64,000 nt of DNA from NCBI RefSeq assembly GCF_036320965.1, contig NC_092234.1, forward strand, positions 29,196,434 to 29,260,433. The letters run 5' to 3'. Numbering within the stretch: position 1 is the first letter of the stretch; every line of letters begins with the position of its first letter. Below are positions 12,888 to 23,982 of this stretch, in pieces. Below the pieces are notes generated by a model. It made no database searches. It was given only the letters and a program-made list of their open reading frames with translations, and was not told the DNA's origin. The DNA is from Panulirus ornatus. Its lineage: Eukaryota; Arthropoda; Malacostraca; Decapoda; Palinuridae. The translations under genes were made by a program, and so were the position numbers.

Positions 12888-14560
12888 TCAGAAGCAGGGC
12901 ACACACTTACCAGCATTATAGCTTGGGCACCATGTAGTGACTTCTCTATGTCTCTTAGGGCATCTGATTGTATTGTGACACACATTACACTTCTGTTGTT
13001 TGTAACCTTTGGCATCCATTGGAAGATAATTAAGGTAGTGTCTTGAGATGTAATCTTGACTTAACAAGTGGTCTGGTTGACCTTCTGTCTTTAGATGGCC
13101 AGATACAGTAGGTGATACTGAAAAATAAGTCACCAGCAATTGTTCTATCACACTTTTTCTGAAGATCCTGAGAGATATGTTTGCCAGTCTTTACTAGTAC
13201 AAGTTGTAGGCTTGTAACATTGTACTATCCAGCAGGTGAAAGAAAATTTTCTCGTACCATTTTGTTTTTCCTCAAACAATCTACAGCTACAACCTGCAAA
13301 TCACTCTTGTCAACTAAATGCATGTTCACATTGTAGTCTGTAGTGGCATCTGGCTTCTTTACTTTCTCCTCTGTGATGTGGCCAGCTTTGTCACTCAACA
13401 CCATGTTACCTGGACGTGCTATTGAGATGATATGCACAGGCTTTCTGTCCATTCTTCGACCAACCAAGGTTCAGACATCTTGAATTGCATGACACAGCAT
13501 TCTCTAGTGTTGAGGAATGTTGGTATGTTCTTTCTTTTTGACCTGAGTGTGCCCCATCAGCCAGTGTTATGATCCAGGAGGAATTTGGCAAGGTTTGGCG
13601 GTATAGTAATTGTCTCTTTATATCACTTTTTTATCTGAGAATGGTAATTTTTTTTCACTATGTGCCCACTAAATTCTAGTGGGTTGTTTTTAAACACTTT
13701 CAGAATATCCACATCATTGGTTGTGTTAGTATATACTAGCATATTGAGGACATACCTAGTTTCACTGCCACAGAGGACAAAGAACTGGATTCCATAGCAA
13801 TGCCTCTTGGAAGGAATGTTCTGGCAAAAAGTAACTCATCCTATGAAAAGCACCAAGCTTTCATTAATCACCATGTTCTGGAAAAATCAGTCCCTGGGCA
13901 TGTATTTTGTAAAAGCTGTTAGAGAAGTTATGTTATTCCGAGTCCAGTATACCTTCAGTACGTGTTTCTTCACATGGCTCTTAAGCATAGTCAGAGCTAG
14001 GTACACATACATCTCTGGAACAGATGTTCAGCACAGTCTCTCTCGGAATTGTACACATAAAAATTGTTTGTTTCTTCAACAATAAAGTCCATTACTTCAC
14101 TGTCAAAAAATGCTAGAAAATAATGAGATTCATCCTCCACTCTGCACCACCCTAGAAAATCATCTGTTATTCCCAAGTCACTCCTGTCAAAATCCACTGC
14201 CTGTGGCTGGTAATTGTGTGGTTTTATCCTCCACACAAAGGACTGAAAATGCAGCAACAGTTGCCTGGGCTTGTGTGGTATCTCTGCCTTGTCCCTGGGA
14301 CCGTACCCTATGCTGTGAACTATGACCGTGTGATCTCCGTGACCTCATGCCTTCTACATGCAAACTCACTCCACCTCCCTCTCCACCACTTTCACTATTA
14401 GATTCATCAGACTCATGATCACTTTCTGGTACATATTCATTCACTGCATTGTCAACTTCAAACTGACTCTCACTTTTATCACTGTCTTCATCCTCCTCAT
14501 CACCAGATGATTTGAAATTATCACCTGCTAGAGGAGTGTGACCTATCTTCACCTTCCATT
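12888..14560 (-). pseudogene. piggyBac transposase, frameshifted
   Basis: Minus-strand pieces in order are: an acidic Ser/Glu/Asp-rich N-terminus (14187-14552); the start of the transposase core with FIVEETN (13997-14257); a core stretch near 13880-13730 with IPSKRHCYGIQFFVLCGSE; KKPDATTDYNVNMHLVD (13225-13467), which matches the KP..I.DYN..MGGVD block; and a C-terminal Cys/His-rich segment (12888-13151, CNVC...CPSYNAGKCVPCF). Stops and frameshifts separate the pieces. The first catalytic acidic position, usually an Asp before Glu in the DE(S/M/Q) motif, reads Asn (13863-13865), so it is doubly dead. Confidence 0.85.
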
Positions 14561-14689
14561 GTCTTGGCTAATACTGATGTTGACCCTCGGCTGGGCAAGC
14601 TTGGGTGGCTGTTTGCAGGCATGTCCTAACAGAGAGCATGACAGAACATGTCATAGATGCCATATCACTCAATTTCACCATACAATTGT

Positions 14690-14912
14690 GACGCAAAAGA
14701 GCCCAATGTTACGCAACAATGCCTGCATACTACTATACGAACATTAGATAACAGCTGATACTGGCGCTGATCACGGAAGGGCGACCGAGGGTAGTTGTTA
14801 ACAGGAATGGGTAAACAAAAGTCATGATAGTAGATGACAGTGATGCCACATTGTGAAAATCCAAAAAACAATTACAACGCAAAATAGCCCAATGTTATGT
14901 AATGTTGCCCGG
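14690..14912. repeat. Subterminal direct repeats of the piggyBac element
   Basis: About 30 bp beginning acgcaaaa(g/t)agcccaatgtta occur at about 14692 and again at about 14877, followed in both by a related TA-rich stretch and an 'acca/acta-tatgaacat' motif. Both lie just inside the transposase 5' side of the element. They could be transposase-binding subterminal repeats or the remains of a local duplication. Confidence 0.6.
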
Positions 14913-15196
14913 CTTCTACCATATGAACATAAGGTAATGTCGCCCGCTGCAGCAGGGTTAACAGAATAATGAAGGGTAGAGGTACACATATGAGTATGGA
15001 AGCAAAGAAAGGATTAAGTGACAACATAGTCCTCCCAACCCTGATTTATGCAGCTGAAACATGGTCATGGAACAAGTCACAGAGGTCAAGAATCCAGGCT
15101 GTGGAAACGAGCTACTTGAATGGAGCATGGGATGTAGGTAGATGGAGTGAAGAAAGAAATGATAGGTTGTATGAGAAATATAGTATGGCAGGGAAT

Positions 15197-15745
15197 GCAA
15201 AGGGGTGAATTGTGTTAGTGAAAGAAATGCAATATTTTGAGGTGGTTAGGGCATGTGGAAAGAATGCTTGTTAGGGAGTTTACAAGGAGAGCGTATAGTT
15301 GTACAATTGTAGAGGGTGGTGTGAGAAGACCACCTGTAATATAGGGAAATAGAGTGGAAGAATGCTTTTGGAATAGTGTATGCAAGGGAGGCATATTAAG
15401 GACAGGGATTAGGGGAGACTCTTATGCTAGAGTGGAAGAATGCTTTTGGAATAGTGTATGCAAGGGAGGCATATTAAGGACAGGGATTAGGGGAGACTCT
15501 TGTGCTGTGCAAAGGGGTGAATTGTGTTAGTGAAAGAAATGCAGTATTTTGAGGTGGTTAGGGCATGTGGAAACAATGCATGTTAGGGAGTTCACAAGGA
15601 GAGCGTATAGTTGTACAATTGTAGAGGGTGGTGTGAGAAGACCACCTGTAATATAGGGAAATAGAGTGGAAGAATGCTTTTGGAATAGTGTATGCAAGGG
15701 AGGCATATTAAGGACAGGGCTTAGGGGAGACTCCTGTGCTGTGGC
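15197..15745. repeat. Nested tandem duplications in the RTE-2 3' region
   Basis: A segment starting at 15197 recurs at 15509, an offset of 312 bp. Inside the first unit a 78-bp block (about 15351-15428) is itself repeated (15429-15506). Sequence identity between units is high compared with the decay of the element. Together they expand the RTE-2 C-terminal and 3' UTR region about two-fold. Confidence 0.85.
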
Positions 15746-15852
15746 CACCCCCTTGATGGGAGTTCCCACAGAAAATGGGCATCAGAGATATAGATGGATA
15801 ATAGACAAATATTTAGATGAATTGAATTATATAAATGTTGCTTTTAAGAATG

Positions 15853-16958
15853 TCAACTCTATCATATGCCTTCTCCAGATCCATAAATGCCACATACAAA
15901 TCCATTAGTTTTTCTAAGTATTTCTCACATACAGCTTTCAAAGCAAACACCTTATCCACACATCCTCTACCACTTCTGAAACCACGCTGCTCTTCCCCAG
16001 TCTGATGCTCTGTACATGCCTTGACCCTCTCAATCAATACTCTCCCATATGATTTCCCAAGAATGCTCAACAAACTTATACCTCTGTAATTTGAACACTC
16101 ACCTTTATCCCCTTTGCCTTTGTACGATGGCACTATGCATGCATTCTGCCAATCCTCAGGCACTTCACCATGAACCATACATACATAGAATATCCTCACC
16201 AACCAGTCAGCAACTCAGTCACCTCCATTTTTAATTAATTTCTCTGTAATACCATCCAAACCCACCGCTTTGCCAGCTTACATCTTCTGCAAAGCTTTCA
16301 CTACCTCTTCTCTGTTTACCAAACCAATCTCCCTGACCCTCTCACTTCGCACACCACCTCAACCAAAACACCCTATATCTGCCACTCTATCATCAAACAC
16401 ATTCAACACCTTCAAAATACTCGCTCCGTCTCCTCACTTCACCATTACTCGTTATTACCTCCCATTAGCCCCCTTCACTGATGTTCCCATTTGTTCTCTT
16501 GTCTTACGCTCTTTTTTTTTACCTCCTTCCAAAACATCTTTATCATTTATTTATTTATTATACTTAGTCTCTGTCTCCCGCGTTAGCAAGGTAGCGCAAG
16601 GAAACAGACGAAAGAATGGCCCAACCCACCCACATACACATGTGTATACATAAACGCCCACACATGCACATATACATATCTACGTATACATACATATACA
16701 TACACAGACATATACATATATACACATGTACATATTCATACTTGCTGCCTTCATCCATTCCTGTCGCCACCCCACCACACATGAAATGGCACCCCCTCCC
16801 CCCATGTGCGCATACGAGGTAGTGCAAGGAAAAGACAACAAAGGCCACGCTCGTTAACAATCAGTCTCCCTAATTACTTATTCTCCCTAAAATTTAATGA
16901 TACTCTCTCACCCCAACTCTCATTTGCCCTCTTTTTCACCTCTTGCACCTTTCTCTTG
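15853..16958 (-). mobile_element. RTE-1 copy E, inverted 5' segment
   Basis: Minus-strand RTE-1 covering, from right to left, the linker (KRKVQEVKKR) to RT motif A (AYDRVD, at the left edge). It is interrupted at 16541-16868 by an RTE-1 3'-end fragment. At 16958/16959 orientation flips, and the plus-strand part begins at IYGVGGK, only about 35 bp further along the element than the left edge of this piece. That is the geometry of a 5'-inverted (twin-primed) insertion. Confidence 0.8.
16541..16868 (-). mobile_element. RTE-1 3'-UTR-only insertion nested in copy E
   Basis: About 330 bp of long-form RTE-1 3' UTR with the terminal hairpin at the left (near 16575-16605), interrupting the linker region of copy E. 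The flanks join in RTE-1 as aaaacatctt followed by ttattctccc. This is an extremely 5'-truncated RTE-1 insertion, with no coding sequence. Confidence 0.8.
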
Positions 16959-18230
16959 AGTATATGGTGTGGGAGGAAAGTTGCTAGAAGCAGTGAAAAT
17001 TTTTTATCGAGGATGTAAGGCATGTGTATGGGTAGGAAGAGAGGAAAGTGATTGGTTCCCAGTGAATGTTGGTTTGCAGCAGGGGTGCATGATGTCTCCA
17101 TGGTTGTATAATTTGTTTATGGATGGGGTTGTTAGGGAGGTGAATGCAAGAGTTTTGGAGAGAGGGGCAAGTATGCAGTCTGCTGTAGATGGGAGGGCTT
17201 GGGAAGTGAGTCAGTTTTTCGCTGATGATACAGTGCTGGTGGATGATTCGGGTGAGAAACTGCAGGAGCTGGTGACTGAGTTTGGTAAAGTGTGTGAAAG
17301 AAGAAAGCTGAGAGTAAATGTGAATAAGAGCAAGGTTATTAGGTTCAGTAGGGTTGAGGGACAAGTCAATTAGGAGTTAAGTTTGAATGGAGAAAAACTA
17401 GAGGAAGTGAAGTGTTTTAGATATCTGGGAGTGGATTTGGCAGCGGATGGAACCATGGAAGCGAAAGTGAGTCACAGGATGGGGGAGAGGGTGAAGGTTC
17501 TGGGAGCGATGAAGAATGTGTGGAATGCAGGAACGTTCTCTCAGAGAGCAAAAATGGATATGTTTGAAGGAATAGTGGTTCCAACAATATTGTATTGTTG
17601 CGAGGTGTGGGCTATAGATAGGGTTGTGCGGAGGAGGGTGGATGTGTTGGAAATGAAATGTTTGAGGACAATATGTGTTGTGAGGTGGTTTGATTAAGTA
17701 ATGAAAGGGTAAGAGAGATTTGTGGTAATAAAAAGAGTGTGGTTAAGAGAGCAGAAGAGGGTGTATTGAAATGGTTTGGTCACATGGAGAGAATGAGTGA
17801 GGAAAGATTGACAAAGAGGATATATGTGTAAGAGGTGAAGGGAACGATGAGAAGTGGGAGACCAAATTGGAGGTGGAAGAATGGAGTGAAAAAGATTTTG
17901 AGTGATCGTGGCCTGAACATACAGTAGGGTGAAAGGCGCGCAAGGAATAGAGTGAATTGGAATGATGTGGTATCCCAGGGTCGACGTGCTGTCAATGGAT
18001 TGTACCAGGGCATGTGAAGTGTCTGGGTTAAACCATGGAAAGTTTTGTGGGGCTGGATGTGGAAAGGGAGCTGTGGTTTCAATGCATTACACGTGACAGC
18101 TAGAGACTGTGTGAATGAATGTGGTCTTTTGTCTTTTCCTAATGCTACCATGCGGGGGGGATGCTATTTCATGTGTGGCAGGGTGGCAACAGAATTGGAT
18201 AAAGGCAGCAAGAGTGAATATGTGCATGTG
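16959..18230 (+). mobile_element. RTE-1 copy E, sense 3' segment, first part
   Basis: Plus-strand RTE-1 from IYGVGGK in the RT to the middle of the long-form 3' UTR. The FADD box is intact near 17219-17230. Open pieces lie at 16969-17373 and 17383-17697, separated by a stop (17371-17373, where sisters have tgg). The 3' UTR is cut at 18230 by nested copy F and resumes at about 21448. Confidence 0.85.
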
Positions 18231-21200
18231 GGGATGGGGAGAAAGAATACTTCCCACGCATTCCTCACGTGTCGTAAAAGGCAACTAAAGGGGACGGGAG
18301 CGGGGGCTAGAAACTCTCCCCTCCTTGTATTTTAACTTTCTAAAAGGGGAAACAGAAGAAGGAGTCGTGCGGGGAGTGCTCATCCTCCTCGAAAGCTCAG
18401 ATTGGGGTGTCTAAATGTGTGTGGATGTAACCAAGATGAGAAAAAAGGAGAGATAGGTAGTATGTTTGAGGAAAGGAACCTGGATGTTTTGGCTCTGAGT
18501 GAAACAAAGCTCAAGGGGAAAAGGGAAAGAGTGGATTGGGAATGTCTCGGGAGTAAAGTCAGGGGTTAGTGAGAGGACAAGAGCAAGGGGAGTGGCACTA
18601 CTCCTGAAACAGGAGTGGTGGGAGTATGTGATAGTGTAAGACAGTAAACTCTAGATTGATATGGGTAAAACTGAAAGTGGATGGAGAGAGATGGGTGATT
18701 GTTGGTGCATATGCATCTGGGCATGAGAAGAAAGATCATGAGAGGCAAGTGTTTTGGGAGCAGCTGAGTGAGTATGTTAGTAGTTTTGATGCACGAGACC
18801 GGGTTATAGTGATGGGTGATTTGAATGCAAAGGTGAGTAATGTGGCAGTTGAGGGAATAATTGATGTACATGGGGTGTTTAGTGTTGTAAATGGAAATGG
18901 TGAAGATCTTGTAGATTTGTGTGCTGAAAAAGGCCTGGTGATTGGGAATACCTGGTTTAAAAAGAGATATATACATAAGTATACATATGCAAGTAGGAGA
19001 GATGGCCAGAGAGCTTCATTGGATTGTGTTAATTGATAGGCACACGAAAGAGAGATTTTTGGATGTTAATGTGCTTGTGGAGGAGAAGGTGAAGATGTGT
19101 AGAGGTTTTCAGAAAAGAAGAGAGAATGTTGGGGTGAAGAGAGTGGTGCGAGTAAGTGTGCTTGGGAAGGAGACTTGTGTGAGGAACTACCAGGAGAGAC
19201 TGAGTACAGAATGGAAAAAGGTGAGAACGAAGGATGTTAGGGGAGTGGGGGGAGAAATGGGATGTATTTAGGGAAGCAGTGATGGCTTGTGCAAAAGATG
19301 CTTGTGGCATGAGAAGCATAGGAGGTGGGCAGATTTGAAAGGGTAGTGAGTGGTTGGATGAAGAAGATTATTAGTGAAAGAGAGGAGAGAGGCATTTGGA
19401 CGATTTTTGCAGGGAAATAATGCAAATGACTGAAAGATGTATAAAAGAAAGAGGCAGGAGGTCAAGAGAAAGGTGCAAGAGGTGAAAAAGAGGGCAAATG
19501 AGAGGGGGTGAGAGAGTATCATAGAATTTTAGGGAGAATAAAAAGATGTTTTGGAAGGAGGTAAATAAAGGGTGTTGACAAGGGAACAAATGGGAACATC
19601 ATTGAAGGGAGCAAATGGGGAGGTGATAACAAGTAGTGGTGATGTGAGAAGGAGATGGAGTGAGTATTTTGAAGGTCTGTTGAATGTGTTTGATGACAGA
19701 GTGGCAGATATAGGGTGTTTTGGTCGAGGTGGTTTGCAAAGCGAGAGGGTTAGGGAGAATGATTTGGTAAACAGAGAAGTGGTGGTAAAAGCTTTGCAGA
19801 GGATGAAAGCCGGCAAGGCAGTGGGTTTGGATGGTAATGCAGTGGAATTTATTAAAAAATGGGGTGACTGCATTGTTGACTGGTTGGTAAGGTTATTTGA
19901 TGTATGTATGACTCATGGTGAGGTGCATGGGGATTGGCAGAATGCTTGCATAGTGCCATTGTACAAAGGCAAAGGGGATAAGAGTGAGTGCTCAAATTAC
20001 AGTGGTACAAGTTTGTTGAGTATTCCTGGGAAATTATATGGGAGGGTATTGATTGAGAGGGTAAAGGCATGTACAGAGCATCAGATTGGGGAAGAGCAAT
20101 GTGGTTTCCAAAGTGGTAGAGGATGTGTGGATCAGGTGTTTGCTTTGGAGAATGTATGTGTGAAATACTTAGAAAAGCAAATGGATTTGTATGTAGCATT
20201 TATGGATCTGGAGAAGGCATATGATAGAGTTGATAGAGATGCTTTGTGGAAGGTATTAAGAATATATGATGTGGTAGGCAAGTTGTTAGAAGCAGTGAAA
20301 AGTTTTTATCGAGGATGCAAGGCATTTGTACGAGTAGGAAGAGAGGAAAGTGATTGGTTCTCAGTTAGTGTTGGTTTGTGGCAGGGGTGCGTGATGTCTC
20401 CATGGTTGTTTAATTTGTTTATGGATGGGGTTGTTAGGAAGGTGAATGCAAGAGTTTTGGAAAGAGGGGCAAGTATGCAGTCTGTTGTGGATGAGAGAGC
20501 TTGAGAAGTGAGTCAGTTGTTGTTCGCTGATGATACAGCGCTGGTGTTTGATTCGTGTGAAAAATTGTAGAAGCTGGTGACTGAGTTTGGTAAAGTGTGT
20601 GAAAGAAGAAAGCTGAGAGTAAATGTGAATAAGAGCAAGGTCATAAGGTACAGTAGGGTTGAGGGACAAGTCAATTGGGAGGTAAGTTTGAATGGAGAAA
20701 AACTGGAGGAAGTGAAGTGTTTTAGATATCTGGAAGTGGATTTGGCAGCATATGGAACCATGGAAGTGGAAGTGAATCATTGAGTGGGAGAGGGGTGAAA
20801 GTTCTGGGAGCATTAAAAAATGTGTGGAAGTCGAGAACGTTATCTTGGAAAGCAAAAATGGGTATGTTTGAAGGAATAATGGTTCCGACAATGTTATATG
20901 GTTGCGAGGCGTGGGCTATAGATAAAATTGTGCGGGGAGGGTGGATGTGCTGGAAATGAGATGTTTGAGTACAATGTATGGTGGTGTGAGGTGGTTTGAT
21001 TGAGTAAGTAATGAAAGGGTAAGAGAGATGTGTGGTAATAAAAAGAGTGTGGTTGAGAGAGCAGAAGAGGGTGTTATGAAATGGTTTGGTCACATGGAGA
21101 GAATGAGTGAGGAAAGATTGACCAAGAGGATATATGTGTCGGAGGTGGAGGGAACGAGGAGAAGTGGGAGACCACATGCAGGGGGGAGGGCGTTATCATT

Positions 21201-21447
21201 TCATGTGTGGCAGGGTGGCGACGGGAATAAATAAGGGCAGACAGTATGAATTATGTACATGTATATATATGTGTATGTCTGGGTGTGTATATATATGTAT
21301 ACGTTGAGATGTATAAGTATGTATATGTGTGTGTGTGGACATGTATGTATATAGATGTGTATGTGGGTGGGATGGGCCATTCTTTCGTCTGTTTCCGTGC
21401 GCTTCCTTGCTAACATGGGAGACAGCGACAAAGTATAATAAGAAATA
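18231..21447 (+). mobile_element. RTE-1 copy F, near full-length, nested in copy E's 3' UTR
   Basis: Starts with the 5' head (gggatggggagaaag) and ends with the terminal hairpin and an A-rich tail at about 21405-21447. Endonuclease pieces are recognisable (VMGDLNAKVSNVAVEG near 18820). The open linker-to-RT frame is 19572-20504; the FADD box (20526-20537) lies just past its stop. A deletion near 21175 removes the last coding region and the start of the 3' UTR (GRP is followed directly by 3' UTR sequence). Stops and frameshifts make it inactive. Confidence 0.88.
19572..20504 (+). pseudogene. RTE-1 copy F linker and RT N-terminal half
   Basis: Open 310-codon stretch from the end of the basic linker (REQMGTSLKGANGEV) through the RT fingers (KAGKAVGLDG, VPLYKGKGDKSECSNY) and motif A (AFMDLEKAYDRVD) to QGCVMSPWLFNLFMDG. 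It ends at a TGA where sister copies have TGG (the W of ERAWEVSQ), just before the FADD box. The real reading frame would start upstream in the endonuclease, so the start is not meaningful. Confidence 0.8.
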
Positions 21448-21635
21448 GATATAAAAATGTATATTTATGTATACGTTGAAATGTATAGGTATGTATATGT
21501 GCGTGTGTGGGCGTTTATTTATATACATGTGTATGTGATTGGGTTGGGCCATTCTTTCGTGTGTTTCCTTGGGTTACCTCGCAAACGTGGGAGACAGCAA
21601 CAAAGTATAATAATAAAAAAATAAATATGAATGTA
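21448..21635 (+). mobile_element. RTE-1 copy E, remainder of 3' UTR and tail
   Basis: A TA-rich 3' UTR segment, the terminal hairpin region (about 21570-21600) and an A-rich tail. It continues copy E after the nested copy F. It has no coding sequence of its own and no upstream RTE-1 partner other than copy E. Confidence 0.75.
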
Positions 21636-21639
21636 AAGT

Positions 21640-22999
21640 ACGTTGGAGCACTGATGTATGAATTAACGAATAGAGTGAGGTAAATATACATAAGATCAGG
21701 TAATATCAGTAATAAGAGAATAGAAGTTGATTGCATCACAGTTCCTAATTTGAAAAGAAGGCAAGGCATAGATTGATTCCTTATGAAATTAGGGATGAGT
21801 ATAGTCAGGGTGTTTAACAAAAATACAAGGTAAGGAGGTTAATAATGAGTTCAGCGTGATGTATCATTTACCTAGTAATGGTTGTTCATCTTCTTATTCT
21901 GATGAGTTGAGCCATGGGGTGGAAAAGGGTTTAACAGAATATAGAAATTATTTAAGAACTCATATCGAACTCCTTGGTGTTACATGTGGATGAATATGAA
22001 TTTTTACCAAACTGGCAAGGAGTGGAGTTGTTACATAAAGGATGGGAGAAGATAAGAATCACTGAGGCTGCATACATAGACATAAGTAAGGTTACTGATC
22101 ATTGAGAAGGATTTGTATGCTTGGCACAAGTAGCTAGCAAATTAGTGGTTATGGCAGCAAAGGAGGCAGAGCCAAGATTGGAAAGCATCCAACTAGGAGG
22201 AAGAGTTAGGAGACAGCCAGCTTTCTGGAGAAGACTCCTTGGGTTGCAGCATTAGAGCATCAAACATTTCCTGTCCATCCCTGCTTTTTCATCCACTACC
22301 TATACTCTCATCTGTTATAGAGCTACTCAGTGTAAACATATCTTGCGCATTGTGCTTGTCCCCATATCATGTTAACATACGACTCAGCTGTATTGTTTAG
22401 CTCTGTTTTGTGTATCTGAACGATACACACTATGCAAGAAACAATCATACCTTCAGTTTGAAGTGTGAATTCAACTGAGAGTACTTAGTTACTTAGGTTG
22501 GGGAAAAAAGATAGCATGTTTTTCCATATACAGAGGATGTCATCAATACTATACTGTATGTGTTACCTAATTTGCATCATCAGGATATTGCTTAATAATC
22601 TGGTCTTAATTCATATGCAATTTCAAACTTTTAGGCCTACTATTACCATTCAGAATGTTAATTCATGGTGAGTTTAGAGTTCAGAAAAAAGATGTCAAGA
22701 CTGATATGGAGGAAAATAGAGTGCGTATGGCATTACTGAAAAGGAGAAAAACGCAGAGAACTTTCTGATCGTCTTAGGAAGGATACCTTTCTTATACTAG
22801 AGATCACATCTACATAGTTTTTTCAGTGTATCACGATTTGTTACCATGATGAATTGATATGTGTAACAAAGGGATTTTTGTTGTCACCTTGTCAGTGTTG
22901 TAATTTTCATTATTCCAAATTTTTCAATTCACTTTTATGTCAGTTTCTTTTACCTTGTACAATTAATTCATGGGATATTTATTATTCCTGTCTTCTTCC
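21640..22999. other. Unique non-coding stretch, no gene recognised
   Basis: AT-rich sequence with no long frame on either strand. Short open pieces near 22140-22250 are not recognisable. The last 20 bases before 23002 look like a polypyrimidine tract and splice acceptor, so the segment is probably intron. Confidence 0.4.
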
Positions 23000-23001
23000 A
23001 G

Positions 23002-23109
23002 GTTGACCTTGAGAAGAGCAAAAAGGTGGAAGAGAATTTAGAACATCTTAAAAATGATTTGAGTCAGGTGAAGAAAGAGAATGCCAGCCTAAAGCAGCAG
23101 CTGTTGTAG
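23002..23109 (+). CDS. Probable coiled-coil exon of a host gene (partial)
   Basis: A pyrimidine tract and AG (tcttcttccag, ending 23001) precede an open stretch of 35 codons rich in Lys, Glu and Leu with heptad spacing (VDLEKSKKVEENLEHL, then LKNDLSQVKKENASLKQQLL), ending at TAG 23107-23109. It looks like the last codons of a coiled-coil protein. A GTAAGT donor-like site lies 10 bp past the stop, so the exon could also be a non-terminal one in a transcript with another frame. No function can be assigned, and no partner exon on this strand was found in the window. Confidence 0.5.
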   Translation, partial: VDLEKSKKVEENLEHLKNDLSQVKKENASLKQQLL

Positions 23110-23975
23110 ATTTATGATGTAAGTTCTGGGTGCTGCAAAGTGATGATTCAGTTATGGTGCATGCTCCTACCCCTTTTAGAAAAAAATGATTTTTTCTATA
23201 TTTTCTACTTTTAAGAGTAATGTTTTCAAACACTTAAGAAGCTCTGATTAATTTGAGTTAGATAGCTATGTTTGGTGTGCAGTCAGGTGGCTAATCAAAT
23301 GTGAATAAACACTACATGCTGCACTGCTTACAATGTCCATAATTCTGATATATATATTTATATGAGAGAATACATGACATCTATTTGAATATCACAGGAT
23401 AATTTAACATCTGTAACTTGCCTGCATATAAAAATCCAAACTCAGACATCTACACATGGACTCTGAATAAAGAATGATTGCAAAAACTGTAAACATGTAT
23501 GCAGGCATTTTAGCAACTTATTACAAAAATTGGGCATGATACATGAATACTGAATATATCGGTAAAATATAAAAAAAAATCAACCTTAAAACACAGAAAT
23601 GAGTTGTAGACCTGTGATTTAAGTTCTGGGTGCTGCCAAGCGATGATTCAGTTATGTTGTCTCCTTCGCTTTTAAGAAAAAAAGTTTTTATTTTCGTGTT
23701 ATGTACCTTTAAATGTCTCCATACACTAATGAAGCTCTGATTAATTTTGGTTAGTTAGCCAAGCTTGGTGCACAGATATTTGGCTAATTGAATATAAATA
23801 ACACTATACACTGCACTGCTTACATTCTCCATAACTTCTGACATATTAATGAGACACTGTGTGATATCCATTTGAATATCACAGGATAATTCCACATCTG
23901 TAACTTGTTTGCATATAAAAATCCAAGCTCAGACATCCACACATGATCTCTGAATGAAGAATGATTGCAAAAACT
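23105..23975. repeat. Diverged tandem duplication (offset about 510 bp)
   Basis: The sequence from gttgtaga at about 23104 to about 23490 recurs from about 23612 to 23975, with many substitutions and small indels. The duplicated block starts at the very end of the coiled-coil exon and includes the donor-like GTAAGT, which reads TTAAGT in the second unit. About 120 bp separate the two units. Confidence 0.8.
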
Positions 23976-23982
23976 GAAAAAA

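Larger units (their letters stand above)
12530..14957 (-). mobile_element. piggyBac-superfamily DNA transposon, bounded by TTAA
   Basis: A 2.43-kb insertion in RTE-2. TTAA flanks it on both sides (12526-12529 and 14958-14961). The ends start with CCC inward on both sides and share a GC(A/G)GG(T/C)GAC block about ten bases in, giving imperfect terminal inverted repeats. It holds a broken minus-strand transposase with a piggyBac C-terminal cysteine-rich segment. Joining the outer sequence at a single TTAA restores a continuous RTE-2 frame across the site. Precise TTAA insertion and excision is the hallmark of the superfamily. Confidence 0.9.
8506..15790 (+). mobile_element. RTE-2 copy a, old RTE-clade element split by two insertions
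   Basis: This second non-LTR family is distinct from RTE-1. Plus-strand pieces in order are: endonuclease (about 8510-9290, with SLDVLG, LSDMN and SDHF motifs), linker (9647-9880), RT (KGKGCVDQIF at about 10235; intact YADD at 10683-10694) and C-terminal region (LIYAAETW, about 15035-15065). The 3' end carries a GATGGGAGTTCCC-like motif and gata-type tail near 15760-15790. It is interrupted by RTE-1 copy D (10858-12388) and by piggyBac (12530-14957). Multiple frameshifts make it non-coding. Confidence 0.82.
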
